Source: Hyphomicrobiales bacterium (GTDB lineage Bacteria; Pseudomonadota; Alphaproteobacteria; Rhizobiales; Xanthobacteraceae). From it: a DNA stretch of 12,857 bases. The notes under the pieces are model-generated. The model did not search any database. It was given only the letters and a program-made list of their open reading frames with translations, and was not told the origin of the DNA. This document shows positions 6,389-12,857 of the stretch, piece after piece; the first letter of the stretch is position 1; every line of letters begins with the position of its first letter. The position numbers were made by a program, and so were the translations under genes. The stretch lies in the NCBI GenBank assembly GCA_016210825.1, contig JACQTM010000105.1, positions 1 through 12,857 of the forward strand. Reading direction: 5' to 3'.

Positions 6389-9300
6389 ATGACCATCAAT
6401 CAGTCTGCGACCGCGATTCGCGACACGCGCGCGCGTGGAGTTGGCGTAACTGCCGTTCTCGGACCAACCAATACCGGCAAGACCCATCTCGCGATCGAGC
6501 GAATGCTGGCGCATTCCTCCGGTATCATCGGATTGCCGCTGCGGCTCCTGGCCCGCGAAGTCTACAACAAGATCACCGATCGGATGGGTGCGGAGGAGGT
6601 CGCCCTCATTACCGGCGAGGAGAAAATCAAGCCCGTCAATCCGCGTTTCTGGGTATCCACCGTGGAGGCGATGCCGCGCGACCTCGATGTCGCATTCGTC
6701 GCCATCGACGAAATCCAGCTCGGAGCCGATCTCGAACGCGGCCATGTCTTCACTGACCGTATGCTCAATCGTCGAGGGCGCGAGGAAACACTTGTACTCG
6801 GCGCCGCGACCATGCGGCCGATGGTGGAAAAACTCTTACCCGGAGCCAATATCGTCAGCCGTCCACGGCTGTCGCAGCTGACATTCGGGGGCGATCGTAA
6901 AATCACAAGGCTGCCGCGACGTACGGCGATCGTCGCGTTCTCCGCGGACGAAGTCTATGCCATCGCCGAACTGATCCGCCGTCAACGCGGAGGTGCCGCA
7001 GTGGTGCTTGGTGCGCTTTCGCCGCGAACTAGAAACGCCCAGGTCGCCCTCTACCAGTCGCGGGATGTCGACTATCTGATCGCTACCGACGCTATCGGCA
7101 TGGGCCTCAATCTTGACGTTGATCAGGTGGCGTTCGCGTCCGACCGCAAGTTCGACGGGTATCAGTATCGCAGGCTCAATCCCGCCGAACTCGCACAGAT
7201 CGCGGGCCGAGCTGGCCGGGCGATGCGCGACGGCACCTTTGCCACGACCGGGCGCTGTCCGCCGTTCGAGCCGGAATTGATCGAAGCGCTCGAAAGCCAT
7301 CGCTTCGAGTCGGTTAAGGCCCTGCAATGGCGTAATGCTACGCTGGACTTCACCTCGCTCGGCGCGCTGCAGGCGTCGCTTGCGGCGGCACCGATGGAAC
7401 AGGGTCTCACACGCGCCCCGATCGCCGAGGATATTCATGTTCTCGAACACGCCGCTCGCGACGACGATGTTCGCGCAATGGCAACGAAGCCCGCCGCGAT
7501 CGAGCGACTCTGGGAGGTTTGTCAGGTTCCCGATTACCGCAAAGTCGCGCCCGCTAATCACGCCGAACTCGCGGTGACCCTCTATGGATTTCTCATGCGG
7601 GAGGGTAAAATCCCGGCCGACTGGTTTGCGCGCCAGGTGGACCAGGCCGATCGCATCGATGGCGACATCGACACACTTTCGACGAGGATCGCCCATGTCC
7701 GAACCTGGACCTTCGTCGCCAATCGCCCCGATTGGCTTGCCGATCCGGAACACTGGCAGGAGGTCACGCGCGCGGTCGAGGACAGGCTTTCGGATGCATT
7801 GCATGAGCGGCTCACCGCGCGCTTCGTCGATCGGCGCACCAGCGTGTTGATGCGGCGGTTGCGCGAGAACGACATGCTGGAAAGCGAAATCCAAAAATCG
7901 GGCGAAGTCGTTGTCGAGGGCCATGCCATCGGCCGGCTCGAGGGTTTTCGCTTCACCGCTGACGCGTCCGCCGGTGGATCGGAAGCCAAGGCGCTAATCG
8001 CTGCGGCGCAAAAGGCATTAGCCGGTGAGATCGACGCGCGCGCGGCACGGTTCGCGCAATCCGCCGACGATCAATTCGCGCTCATGCCCGACGGTATCAT
8101 CCGCTGGACTGGAGACGCGGTCGGCAAGCTCATTGCCGGCGAGGATGTATTACACCCGCGCGTGCGAATACTTGCCGATGAGCAGCTCACCGGCGCCTCG
8201 CGCGAAGCCGTACAGGCGCGCCTCGATCAATGGATCAAGGCGCACGTAGAAAAACTACTGGGTCCGCTAATCGCGGTTGCCAGTGCCGAGGACGTGACCG
8301 GGATTTCGCGCGGCGTTGCCTTCCAGCTCGTTGAGGCGCTCGGCGTGCTCGAGCGCCAAAAGGTTGCCGAGGATGTCAAGGGACTTGATCAGCCTTCGCG
8401 CGCGACGTTGCGAAAATATGGTGTACGTTTCGGCGCCTATCACATCTACGTTCCAGCTCTACTCAAGCCGGCACCGCGCGGATTGGCAACGCAACTATTT
8501 GCGCTCAAGCACGAGGGGTCGGAGCTCGCGGGACTTGCGGAAGTTCAACAGCTCGCTGCCGGGGGACGCACCTCTATCCCAGTCGGCAACGGCATTGATC
8601 GCACGCTCTATCGTCCCGCAGGCTACCGTGTGTGTGGCGAGCGCGCGGTGCGCGTAGATATTCTCGAACGGCTCGCCGACCTGATTCGTCCTGCCTTAGC
8701 GTGGCGCGAGGGCTCGTCGGGCGAGAAACCGTCTGGTGCGGTTGATGGCCGCGGATTCACAGTCACTGTTGCGATGACGTCGCTTGCGGGCTCCTCCGGC
8801 GAAGACTTCGCATCCATCCTGCGCTCGCTCGGCTACCGCTTGGAGCGGCGGCCAAAGCCGGTGGAGCGGCCCTTGGTAATAGAGCAGCCGGTGACGACGG
8901 AACAGTCGGCAGTTCCGATGCCAACTGACGGCAGCGCAGTCGAGGCTAAAACTACGAATGCTGGGGATGTTACCGTCGCAGTTGCGGCGCCAAGCGTAGA
9001 TAATGTGGACCCGGATTCAATATCAATGCCCGATGGGATAGGAAAAATATCCGCGGACACACCCGTTCCGGCCTTAACTGAAACTCCAGCGCCCACGCCC
9101 GCCAGCGATAACGCCGCGATAAGCGACGTTACACTGCACGAAGGAGCCTTCATCGAAGTTTGGCGGCCCGGCCGGCCTCCGAGCGAAAAGCGGCCGGATC
9201 ATCGCGGTTCGCGTCGCGATCGCCACCGAGCTGAACGCGAACGGCCGCGCGCCGGGACGGTTGCGGCGCCGGATTCGGTGGCCGCAGCACCTTTGGCGCA

Positions 9301-9571
9301 AGGCGATACGCCGCCCGCAGTAGTGCCCGATCAAGAACAGCCCGGTCACCGTCGGCACTACCGGCCGCATCGTGGCAAGCGGCATGATCGACATGATCGC
9401 CACAGCAGGCCAGAGTGGTCCACGCAAGAGCGGCGGGAAGGGCAAATACGGCAAGGCTCGGGTAAAAGCCGGGACGAACGCCGGGAGCGGGCGCCCGATC
9501 CGAATTCGCCGTTTGCCAAACTTGCGGCACTGAAGGCACAACTCGAAGCGGACGCCAAGGAACGGCGTTGA
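6389..9571 (+). CDS. Suv3-like (DExH/D superfamily 2) RNA helicase with long basic tail
   Basis: A 1060-residue ATP-dependent helicase most like Suv3, the mitochondrial degradosome RNA helicase, and its alphaproteobacterial homologues; likely cytoplasmic and acting on RNA. Motifs: Walker A GPTNTGKT (25-32), motif II DEIQ (107-110, the Suv3 variant), GAATMR (138-143), motif V ATDAIGMGLN (232-241) and motif VI QIAGRAGR (270-277). Residues 290-815 form the family's C-terminal region. Residues 820-915 are a Pro/Ala/Thr-rich, probably disordered linker, then EVWRPGR (923-929), then an Arg/His-rich basic tail (930-1036) and a predicted helix from SPFAKL (1040) to the end. ATG 6389 follows a weak GGA; an in-frame TGA at 6323 excludes a long extension. 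The S4-domain gene starts 13 bases later, suggesting one transcript. Some databases give relatives misleading disulphide-oxidoreductase names; the motifs support a helicase. Confidence 0.92.
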   Translation: MTINQSATAIRDTRARGVGVTAVLGPTNTGKTHLAIERMLAHSSGIIGLPLRLLAREVYNKITDRMGAEEVALITGEEKIKPVNPRFWVSTVEAMPRDLDVAFVAIDEIQLGADLERGHVFTDRMLNRRGREETLVLGAATMRPMVEKLLPGANIVSRPRLSQLTFGGDRKITRLPRRTAIVAFSADEVYAIAELIRRQRGGAAVVLGALSPRTRNAQVALYQSRDVDYLIATDAIGMGLNLDVDQVAFASDRKFDGYQYRRLNPAELAQIAGRAGRAMRDGTFATTGRCPPFEPELIEALESHRFESVKALQWRNATLDFTSLGALQASLAAAPMEQGLTRAPIAEDIHVLEHAARDDDVRAMATKPAAIERLWEVCQVPDYRKVAPANHAELAVTLYGFLMREGKIPADWFARQVDQADRIDGDIDTLSTRIAHVRTWTFVANRPDWLADPEHWQEVTRAVEDRLSDALHERLTARFVDRRTSVLMRRLRENDMLESEIQKSGEVVVEGHAIGRLEGFRFTADASAGGSEAKALIAAAQKALAGEIDARAARFAQSADDQFALMPDGIIRWTGDAVGKLIAGEDVLHPRVRILADEQLTGASREAVQARLDQWIKAHVEKLLGPLIAVASAEDVTGISRGVAFQLVEALGVLERQKVAEDVKGLDQPSRATLRKYGVRFGAYHIYVPALLKPAPRGLATQLFALKHEGSELAGLAEVQQLAAGGRTSIPVGNGIDRTLYRPAGYRVCGERAVRVDILERLADLIRPALAWREGSSGEKPSGAVDGRGFTVTVAMTSLAGSSGEDFASILRSLGYRLERRPKPVERPLVIEQPVTTEQSAVPMPTDGSAVEAKTTNAGDVTVAVAAPSVDNVDPDSISMPDGIGKISADTPVPALTETPAPTPASDNAAISDVTLHEGAFIEVWRPGRPPSEKRPDHRGSRRDRHRAERERPRAGTVAAPDSVAAAPLAQGDTPPAVVPDQEQPGHRRHYRPHRGKRHDRHDRHSRPEWSTQERREGQIRQGSGKSRDERRERAPDPNSPFAKLAALKAQLEADAKERR

Positions 9572-9584
9572 GGCCGCTTCGGTC

Positions 9585-9863
9585 TTGGATCGTCAGCGCA
9601 TCGATAAATGGTTGTGGCACGCACGCTTCGTGCGCACACGCAGCGCCGCCGCTGCCCTCGTAGATAGCGGTTATGTACGCGTCAACGGCGCGCGAATCAC
9701 GGCGGCGAGCACCAAGATCGCGCCCGGTGATGTACTCACCGTTGCCTTCGAACGGGTGCGAATCGTCAAAGTTGTTGGATTTTCACTGCGGCGCGGGGCG
9801 CCTTCAGCCGCGCAGGCACTCTATGAGGATCTTGCATCGCACCGCGCCAACGAGCGGATTTAA
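9585..9863 (+). CDS. S4-domain RNA-binding protein (Hsp15-like)
   Basis: A 92-residue protein consisting mostly of one S4 RNA-binding domain, related to the ribosome-associated heat shock protein Hsp15 (HslR). The recognisable opening is RIDKWLWHARFVRTRS (residues 4-19), followed by AALVDSGYVRVNG with the S4 loop, and VLTVAFERVRIVKVVGF. It is expected to bind ribosomal or transfer RNA, perhaps on stalled 50S subunits. The start is TTG 9585, since the product then opens MDRQRIDKW as in homologues; GAGG (9570-9573) lies 11 bases before it and overlaps the helicase stop. The gap to the helicase is 13 bases, so co-transcription is likely and the pairing of helicase and RNA-binding protein makes functional sense. 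It ends in TAA, 70 bases before fdxA. Confidence 0.88.
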   Translation: MDRQRIDKWLWHARFVRTRSAAAALVDSGYVRVNGARITAASTKIAPGDVLTVAFERVRIVKVVGFSLRRGAPSAAQALYEDLASHRANERI

Positions 9864-9933
9864 GCCGTGGAGAGAGTTGAAATAACGGCCTCGCACAGTC
9901 ATTTGTTGGCGTACGAACGTCCGTGGGGCGCAT

Positions 9934-10278
9934 ATGACCTACGTCGTCAATGATAAGTGCATAAAATGCAAGTACATGGACTGCGTGGAGGTGTGTCCGG
10001 TTGACTGCTTCTATGAAGGCGAGAACATGCTCGTCATTCATCCCGACGAGTGCATCGATTGCGGTGTATGTGAACCTGAATGCCCGGTGGATGCGATCAA
10101 GCCTGATACCGAGCCGGGCCTGGAGAAATGGCTGACGCTGAACGCGGATTTTTCGAAAATTTGGCCGAATATCACTGCCAAGAAGGAAAAGGAGGTGCCG
10201 GCGGATGCCAAGGAATGGGACAACGTGCCGGGAAAATTCGAGAAATATTTTTCTCCGGAGCCGGGAACCGGAGATTGA
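9934..10278 (+). CDS. fdxA: 7Fe ferredoxin FdxA ([3Fe-4S][4Fe-4S])
   Basis: A soluble 114-residue low-potential electron carrier of the Azotobacter ferredoxin I type. Cysteines fall at 9, 12, 17, 21, 25, 40, 43, 46 and 50. By comparison with that family, Cys9, Cys17 and Cys50 bind the 3Fe-4S cluster, and Cys21, Cys40, Cys43 and Cys46 the 4Fe-4S cluster; Cys12 and Cys25 are the two free ones. The spacing CVEVCPVDC followed by CIDCGVCEPEC is intact. A C-terminal extension of about 60 residues (with NADFSKIWPNIT) is typical. ATG 9934 follows a GTGGGG-like weak Shine-Dalgarno. The gene may be read from the helicase-S4 transcript or from its own promoter in the 70-base gap, where I see none that is clear. 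The redox partner cannot be told from this context. Confidence 0.96.
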   Translation: MTYVVNDKCIKCKYMDCVEVCPVDCFYEGENMLVIHPDECIDCGVCEPECPVDAIKPDTEPGLEKWLTLNADFSKIWPNITAKKEKEVPADAKEWDNVPGKFEKYFSPEPGTGD

Positions 10279-10376
10279 ATGGAACCGGGAAGCAGCGGCC
10301 GAACTTACTCCTTAACCCAATTTGCCGATTTTGCGCCGGACTGATGGCGTAAATTCCACTGCATCGCCATAAAGCT

Positions 10377-10404
10377 TTGATTTTGGCCAAAAATGTGCTA
10401 TACA
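10377..10404 (+). promoter_or_regulatory. Sigma-70 promoter for carD
   Basis: TTGATT (10377-10382) and TATACA (10399-10404) are 16 bases apart in an AT-rich dip of the otherwise GC-rich fdxA-carD gap. The predicted start near 10411 gives a leader of roughly 108 bases before the GTG of carD. No competing promoter is visible closer to the gene. Confidence 0.55.
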
Positions 10405-10422
10405 AAGAAAATACGAACGCCA

Positions 10423-10456
10423 GAGCCGAAAGCTCCCCCCGGGGAGCCTATTTTTT
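10423..10456 (+). terminator. Terminator-like hairpin in the carD leader (possible attenuator)
   Basis: GCTCCC (10432-10437) pairs with GGGAGC (10442-10447) and is followed closely by TATTTTTT (10449-10456), the form of an intrinsic terminator, although it lies between the promoter and carD. A competing short hairpin, GAGC (10423-10426) with GCTC (10432-10435), shares the left arm, so the two folds exclude each other. The competing stem has only four pairs, so regulation is a suggestion, not a demonstrated switch. Confidence 0.4.
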
Positions 10457-10518
10457 CGGGAAAAGACGTTCACGAGGAAGCCGTCGTATAGAGAGGGCGT
10501 GAGTTCCACGCGAAAGCA

Positions 10519-11304
10519 GTGGCAGGAAAAACGCGTCACCGGTCGAAAAAGACCACCAGCGGCATGAGCCGGGCGGCCAAGAAGGCCGCCGCCGGCGCGC
10601 ACCGCCGGAAAAAGACCTCCGCTGCCGTCAGCCGGGGGACATCGTCAGCTTCGCGGCGCACCGCGCGCCGTGGGGTTCCCGTGGCCAAGACCATAAGCCG
10701 CCCGAAGCCGGCCGGCGAAGGAGCACTCCCTGGAATGACCAGCAAGAAGACGACCCAACGACAAGGCTTCAAGACCAGCGAGTTCATCGTCTATCCCGCC
10801 CACGGCGTCGGCCAGATCGTGGCCATCGAGGAGCAGGAGGTCGCGGGTGCCAAGCTCGAGCTGTTCGTCATCAGTTTCATCAAGGACAAGATGACGCTGC
10901 GCGTTCCCACCGCGAAAATCGCGACTGTCGGCATGCGCAAGCTCGCCGAGCCCGCGATCGTCAAGCGCGCGCTCGAAACGCTCAAGGGCCGCGCGCGCAT
11001 CAAGCGCACCATGTGGTCGCGCCGCGCCCAGGAATACGAGGCCAAGATCAACTCCGGCGACATCGTCGCCATCGCCGAGGTCGTGCGCGATCTTTATCGC
11101 TCGGAAACGCAGCCCGAGCAGTCGTACTCGGAGCGCCAGCTCTACGAGGCGGCGCTCGACCGGCTCTCGCGCGAAATCTCGGCGGTGCAGCACATCACCG
11201 AGACGGAAGCGGTGAAGGAAATCGAAGCGGCGCTCGCTAAGGGCCCGCGCCGCGGGCCCAAGCCCGCCGAGGAAGCCGAAGCGGTCGAGGAAGAGGCGGC
11301 TTAA
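10519..11304 (+). CDS. CarD family transcriptional regulator with basic N-terminal extension
   Basis: A CarD/CdnL family protein, which binds the RNA polymerase beta subunit and stabilises open promoter complexes. The RNA polymerase interaction (Tudor-like) domain begins near residue 84 with GFKTSEFIVYPAHGVGQI; the helical DNA-contacting domain follows, with RTMWSRRAQEYE and INSGDIVAIAEVVRDLY, ending in an acidic tail. Residues 1-80 are a Lys/Arg/Ala/Ser-rich, probably disordered extension. The start is uncertain. GTG 10519 has little Shine-Dalgarno support and the frame closes upstream at 10489, while ATG 10735 follows GGAG by about eleven bases and would give just the core. Relatives also carry variable Lys-rich extensions, so I keep the longer form. 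A strong terminator follows 27 bases after the stop. Confidence is high for family, moderate for start. Confidence 0.92.
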   Translation: MAGKTRHRSKKTTSGMSRAAKKAAAGAHRRKKTSAAVSRGTSSASRRTARRGVPVAKTISRPKPAGEGALPGMTSKKTTQRQGFKTSEFIVYPAHGVGQIVAIEEQEVAGAKLELFVISFIKDKMTLRVPTAKIATVGMRKLAEPAIVKRALETLKGRARIKRTMWSRRAQEYEAKINSGDIVAIAEVVRDLYRSETQPEQSYSERQLYEAALDRLSREISAVQHITETEAVKEIEAALAKGPRRGPKPAEEAEAVEEEAA

Positions 11305-11331
11305 AGCGCGCTTCCCTCGGATACGAAATTC

Positions 11332-11365
11332 AAAAGCCCGGCCATGCGGCCGGGCTTTTTGTTTT
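11332..11365 (+). terminator. Intrinsic terminator after carD
   Basis: A 12-pair stem (11332-11343 with 11348-11359, loop ATGC) with a GC-rich core GCCCGGCC and a T-rich 3' side (TTTTT, G, TTTT) sits 27 bases past the carD stop. The A-run on the left side also makes it usable from the other strand. Confidence 0.9.
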
Positions 11366-11375
11366 CTGAAAATCA

Positions 11376-11470
11376 TCCCCCCTAAAAGGGGAGGGCCTGC
11401 CCTCGGGCTTGACCCGAGGGTCGTCAGCCGAAGCGCGCGTGGCGCGCGCAGGTGGACGGGGTAGGGTCTG
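11376..11470. repeat. Palindromic intergenic repeat (CTTGA-loop family)
   Basis: Three hairpins lie in a row: CCCCT (11379-11383) with AGGGG (11387-11391), CCCTCGGG (11400-11407) with CCCGAGGG (11413-11420) around loop CTTGA, and GCGCGC (11433-11438) with GCGCGC (11442-11447). The middle one shares the CGG-CTTGA-CC core with the element at 4420-4517. On the minus strand this stretch reads DDPRVKPEG, a peptide often predicted from such repeats and not a real protein. Confidence 0.65.
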
Positions 11471-11782
11471 GTTTTTTATTGGCGTCATTGCGGCGAACGG
11501 GTCCGAGCTCGCGTGACGTACGGGTGTCGTCATTACGGCACGCGACTTCACACATGTGAATCGCGCCGGAGAAAAATATTCCAAAACCGCACATCCTCGG
11601 CGCTCGTAGAAATCCAATTCCTCGGCGGCGAGCGGCATGTTGATGCGTTGTTTGACGCCATGCTCGGCCGTTGACGGGCGCGCCATGGGCCGGCGGGTCT
11701 TTACCTGCCTTTTTGAACCGCAATAGGATACCCGGGCACAGAGACTAAGCTGGCATTGCAGCACTCCGGGGGAGGGCACGCC
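11471..11782. other. Gene-free stretch before the TPR gene
   Basis: This 312-base stretch includes a near-repeat of GTCATTGCGGC and GTCATTACGGC (from about 11485 and 11530) and an inverted repeat TTCACA/TGTGAA (11547-11552, 11555-11560). A minus-strand frame from ATG 11686-11684 opens MARPSTAEHGVKQRINMPL, which faintly recalls a small ribbon-helix-helix protein, but it soon runs into the repeat and is probably not a working gene. GGAGG at 11771-11775 serves the next gene. I see no clear promoter. Confidence 0.4.
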
Positions 11783-12857
11783 ATGCATCGATGGCTGCCG
11801 ATTGTCTTGGTTTTTATTGCCGTCGCCGGAATCCCGGCCGACCCTGCTATCGCCGATGATGGGAAGATTTGCTCGGGAACCGGCGATGCGGCGATCGCCG
11901 CTTGCAGCCGCCAGATCGCAACGGGCAGGTGGAAGGGACGTCATCTCTCGAATTTCTATAACAATCGCGGCAACGCCTACGTCTGGAAGGGCGAATATGA
12001 TCGCGGGATCGCGGATTCCACCGAAGCGATTCGGATCGATCCGACGAATCCGTATCCCTACTCCATCCGTGGCTGGGCATACGGTGCAAAGAATGAGTTC
12101 GACCGCGCGATCGCGGATTTGAACGAGGCGATCAGACTCAATCCGAAAATCCCGCAAGCCTATGCCAACCGCGGCTTCGCGTATAACGGCAAAGGCGAAT
12201 ACGATCGCGCGCTGAGCGATTTGGATGAAGCGATCCGGCTTAATCCAAAACTCGCGGGAGCTTATGTCAATCGCGGTATCTCCTACATCCAGAAAGGCGA
12301 TACCGACCGCGCGATCGCCGATCTCAACGAGGGGCTGCGTCTCGAACCGAAGGACCCAAACGCCTACAGCAGCCGCGCGCTCGCCTATGGCACAAAGGGC
12401 GACTACGACCGCGCGATCGCGGACGCGAACGAAGCGATTCGCCTGAATCCGAAACACGCGGCAGCAATCGTTACTCGCAGCTTTGCCTACAACAAGAAGG
12501 GCGATTACGATCGTGCGATCGCCGATGCCAGCGAGGCAATCCGAATCGTTCCGAATGATGATTCCGCCTTTATCAATCGCGGATACGCTTACAACAACAA
12601 ACGTGACTACGACCGGGCGATGGCGGATCTGAATGAAGCAATCAGGCTCGCGCCAAAACAATCGCAGGGCTATAAGAATCGCGGCATCGCTTTCGAGGGC
12701 AAGGGCGACCTGAAGCGCGCGCTGGCGGATTTTCGCGAAGCGGTGCGGCTATGGCCGCAAAATCCGGAAGCGCTCGAGGGCATCCGGCGCGTGGAGCCGA
12801 AGGTCGCTTCGGCGACACCGCAGGTTGCCCCGCAAGTTACACCGCAAATCACGCCGC
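11783..12857 (+). CDS. Secreted TPR-repeat protein, 3' end cut by the window
   Basis: An exported tetratricopeptide repeat protein, 358 residues visible, open to the window end. ATG 11783 follows GGAGG (11771-11775) by seven bases. The N-terminus is a signal peptide (MHRW, hydrophobic core LPIVLVFIAVAG, probable cleavage after AIA at residue 24). Cys30 and Cys41 bracket a short conserved-looking block (GTGDAAIAAC) and could form a disulphide. Residues 58-329 are eight TPR units, each exactly 34 residues, with the repeated core YDRAIADLNEAIRLNPK. After 338 comes a Pro/Gln/Thr-rich segment (TPQVAPQVTP) typical of a linker. TPR arrays bind partner proteins, here probably in the periplasm. In similar rhizobial proteins a further domain, sometimes a caspase-like peptidase, follows, but none is visible here. 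Upstream carD ends in a terminator, so this is a separate unit. Confidence 0.88.
   Translation, partial: MHRWLPIVLVFIAVAGIPADPAIADDGKICSGTGDAAIAACSRQIATGRWKGRHLSNFYNNRGNAYVWKGEYDRGIADSTEAIRIDPTNPYPYSIRGWAYGAKNEFDRAIADLNEAIRLNPKIPQAYANRGFAYNGKGEYDRALSDLDEAIRLNPKLAGAYVNRGISYIQKGDTDRAIADLNEGLRLEPKDPNAYSSRALAYGTKGDYDRAIADANEAIRLNPKHAAAIVTRSFAYNKKGDYDRAIADASEAIRIVPNDDSAFINRGYAYNNKRDYDRAMADLNEAIRLAPKQSQGYKNRGIAFEGKGDLKRALADFREAVRLWPQNPEALEGIRRVEPKVASATPQVAPQVTPQITP
11954..12769 (+). repeat. Eight tandem 102-base units encoding TPRs
   Basis: The TPR array is also a degenerate DNA tandem repeat: 816 bases, eight units of 102, marked by recurring strings such as GACCGCGCGATCGC. The lack of length variation between units suggests duplication with later divergence. 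The opposite strand is open for 443 codons as a by-product of this repetition. Confidence 0.8.

Noticed and set aside
6836..7924. Minus-strand open frame of 362 codons
   Set aside because: It lies opposite the helicase core, with no family likeness and no start signal.
11330..12661. Minus-strand open frame of 443 codons with an internally repetitive product
   Set aside because: It lies opposite the TPR gene. Its repetition mirrors the 102-base units and its end reads through the intergenic repeat (DDPRVKPEG). The + strand has signal peptide, ribosome binding site and TPR consensus.
1..12857. CRISPR array, insertion sequence, prophage, toxin-antitoxin or defence genes
   Set aside because: No regular repeat-spacer pattern, transposase, integrase or such protein families are seen; the only tandem repeat encodes TPRs.

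Overview
The window looks like a chromosomal core region of an alphaproteobacterium, most likely order Hyphomicrobiales (Rhizobiales) near Bradyrhizobium, Xanthobacter or Pseudolabrys relatives. This rests on the GC-rich sequence, the aerobic CobS/CobT cobaltochelatase pair, an FdxA-type 7Fe ferredoxin, a CarD regulator with a basic N-terminal extension, and intergenic palindromes with a CTTGA loop that are common in this group. The placement is inferred from protein and repeat resemblance, not from a search.

Layout. Positions 2-355 hold the end of a J-domain protein. Positions 467-3383 hold cobS and cobT, followed by a secreted esterase-like phytase-family protein (3380-4402) whose GTG start overlaps the cobT stop. 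The reading frame of cobT is broken by a single in-frame TAG at 1998-2000, while everything after it still reads as intact CobT. A two-hairpin palindromic element (4420-4517) separates this + strand block from the convergent rpmB gene (ribosomal protein L28, minus strand, 4529-4819), which has a good promoter at 4894-4922. A divergent secreted DUF3108 gene follows (5143-5997).

Positions 5998-6388 have no convincing protein gene but can fold as a nested rod of about 154 nt (6060-6213), a candidate structured RNA that may be 6S-like. Next comes a gene run on the + strand: a 1060-residue Suv3-like RNA helicase (6389-9571), a small S4-domain RNA-binding protein (9585-9863), the ferredoxin fdxA (9934-10278) and carD (10519-11304). 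carD has its own promoter and a terminator-like hairpin in its leader, and it ends at a strong intrinsic terminator. A 478-base repeat-rich gap precedes a secreted protein with eight exact 34-residue TPR units, cut by the window end.

How the genes relate: cobS and cobT make two subunits of the ATP-driven cobalt insertion enzyme of aerobic cobalamin synthesis; the third subunit, CobN, is not here. Helicase, S4 protein, L28 and CarD are RNA, ribosome and transcription functions, and FdxA is an electron carrier. I see no mobile element, CRISPR array, toxin-antitoxin pair or defence island, and nothing that is clearly a new multi-gene system. The observations most worth checking are the cobT nonsense codon, the candidate structured RNA, the carD leader hairpin and the helicase tail.
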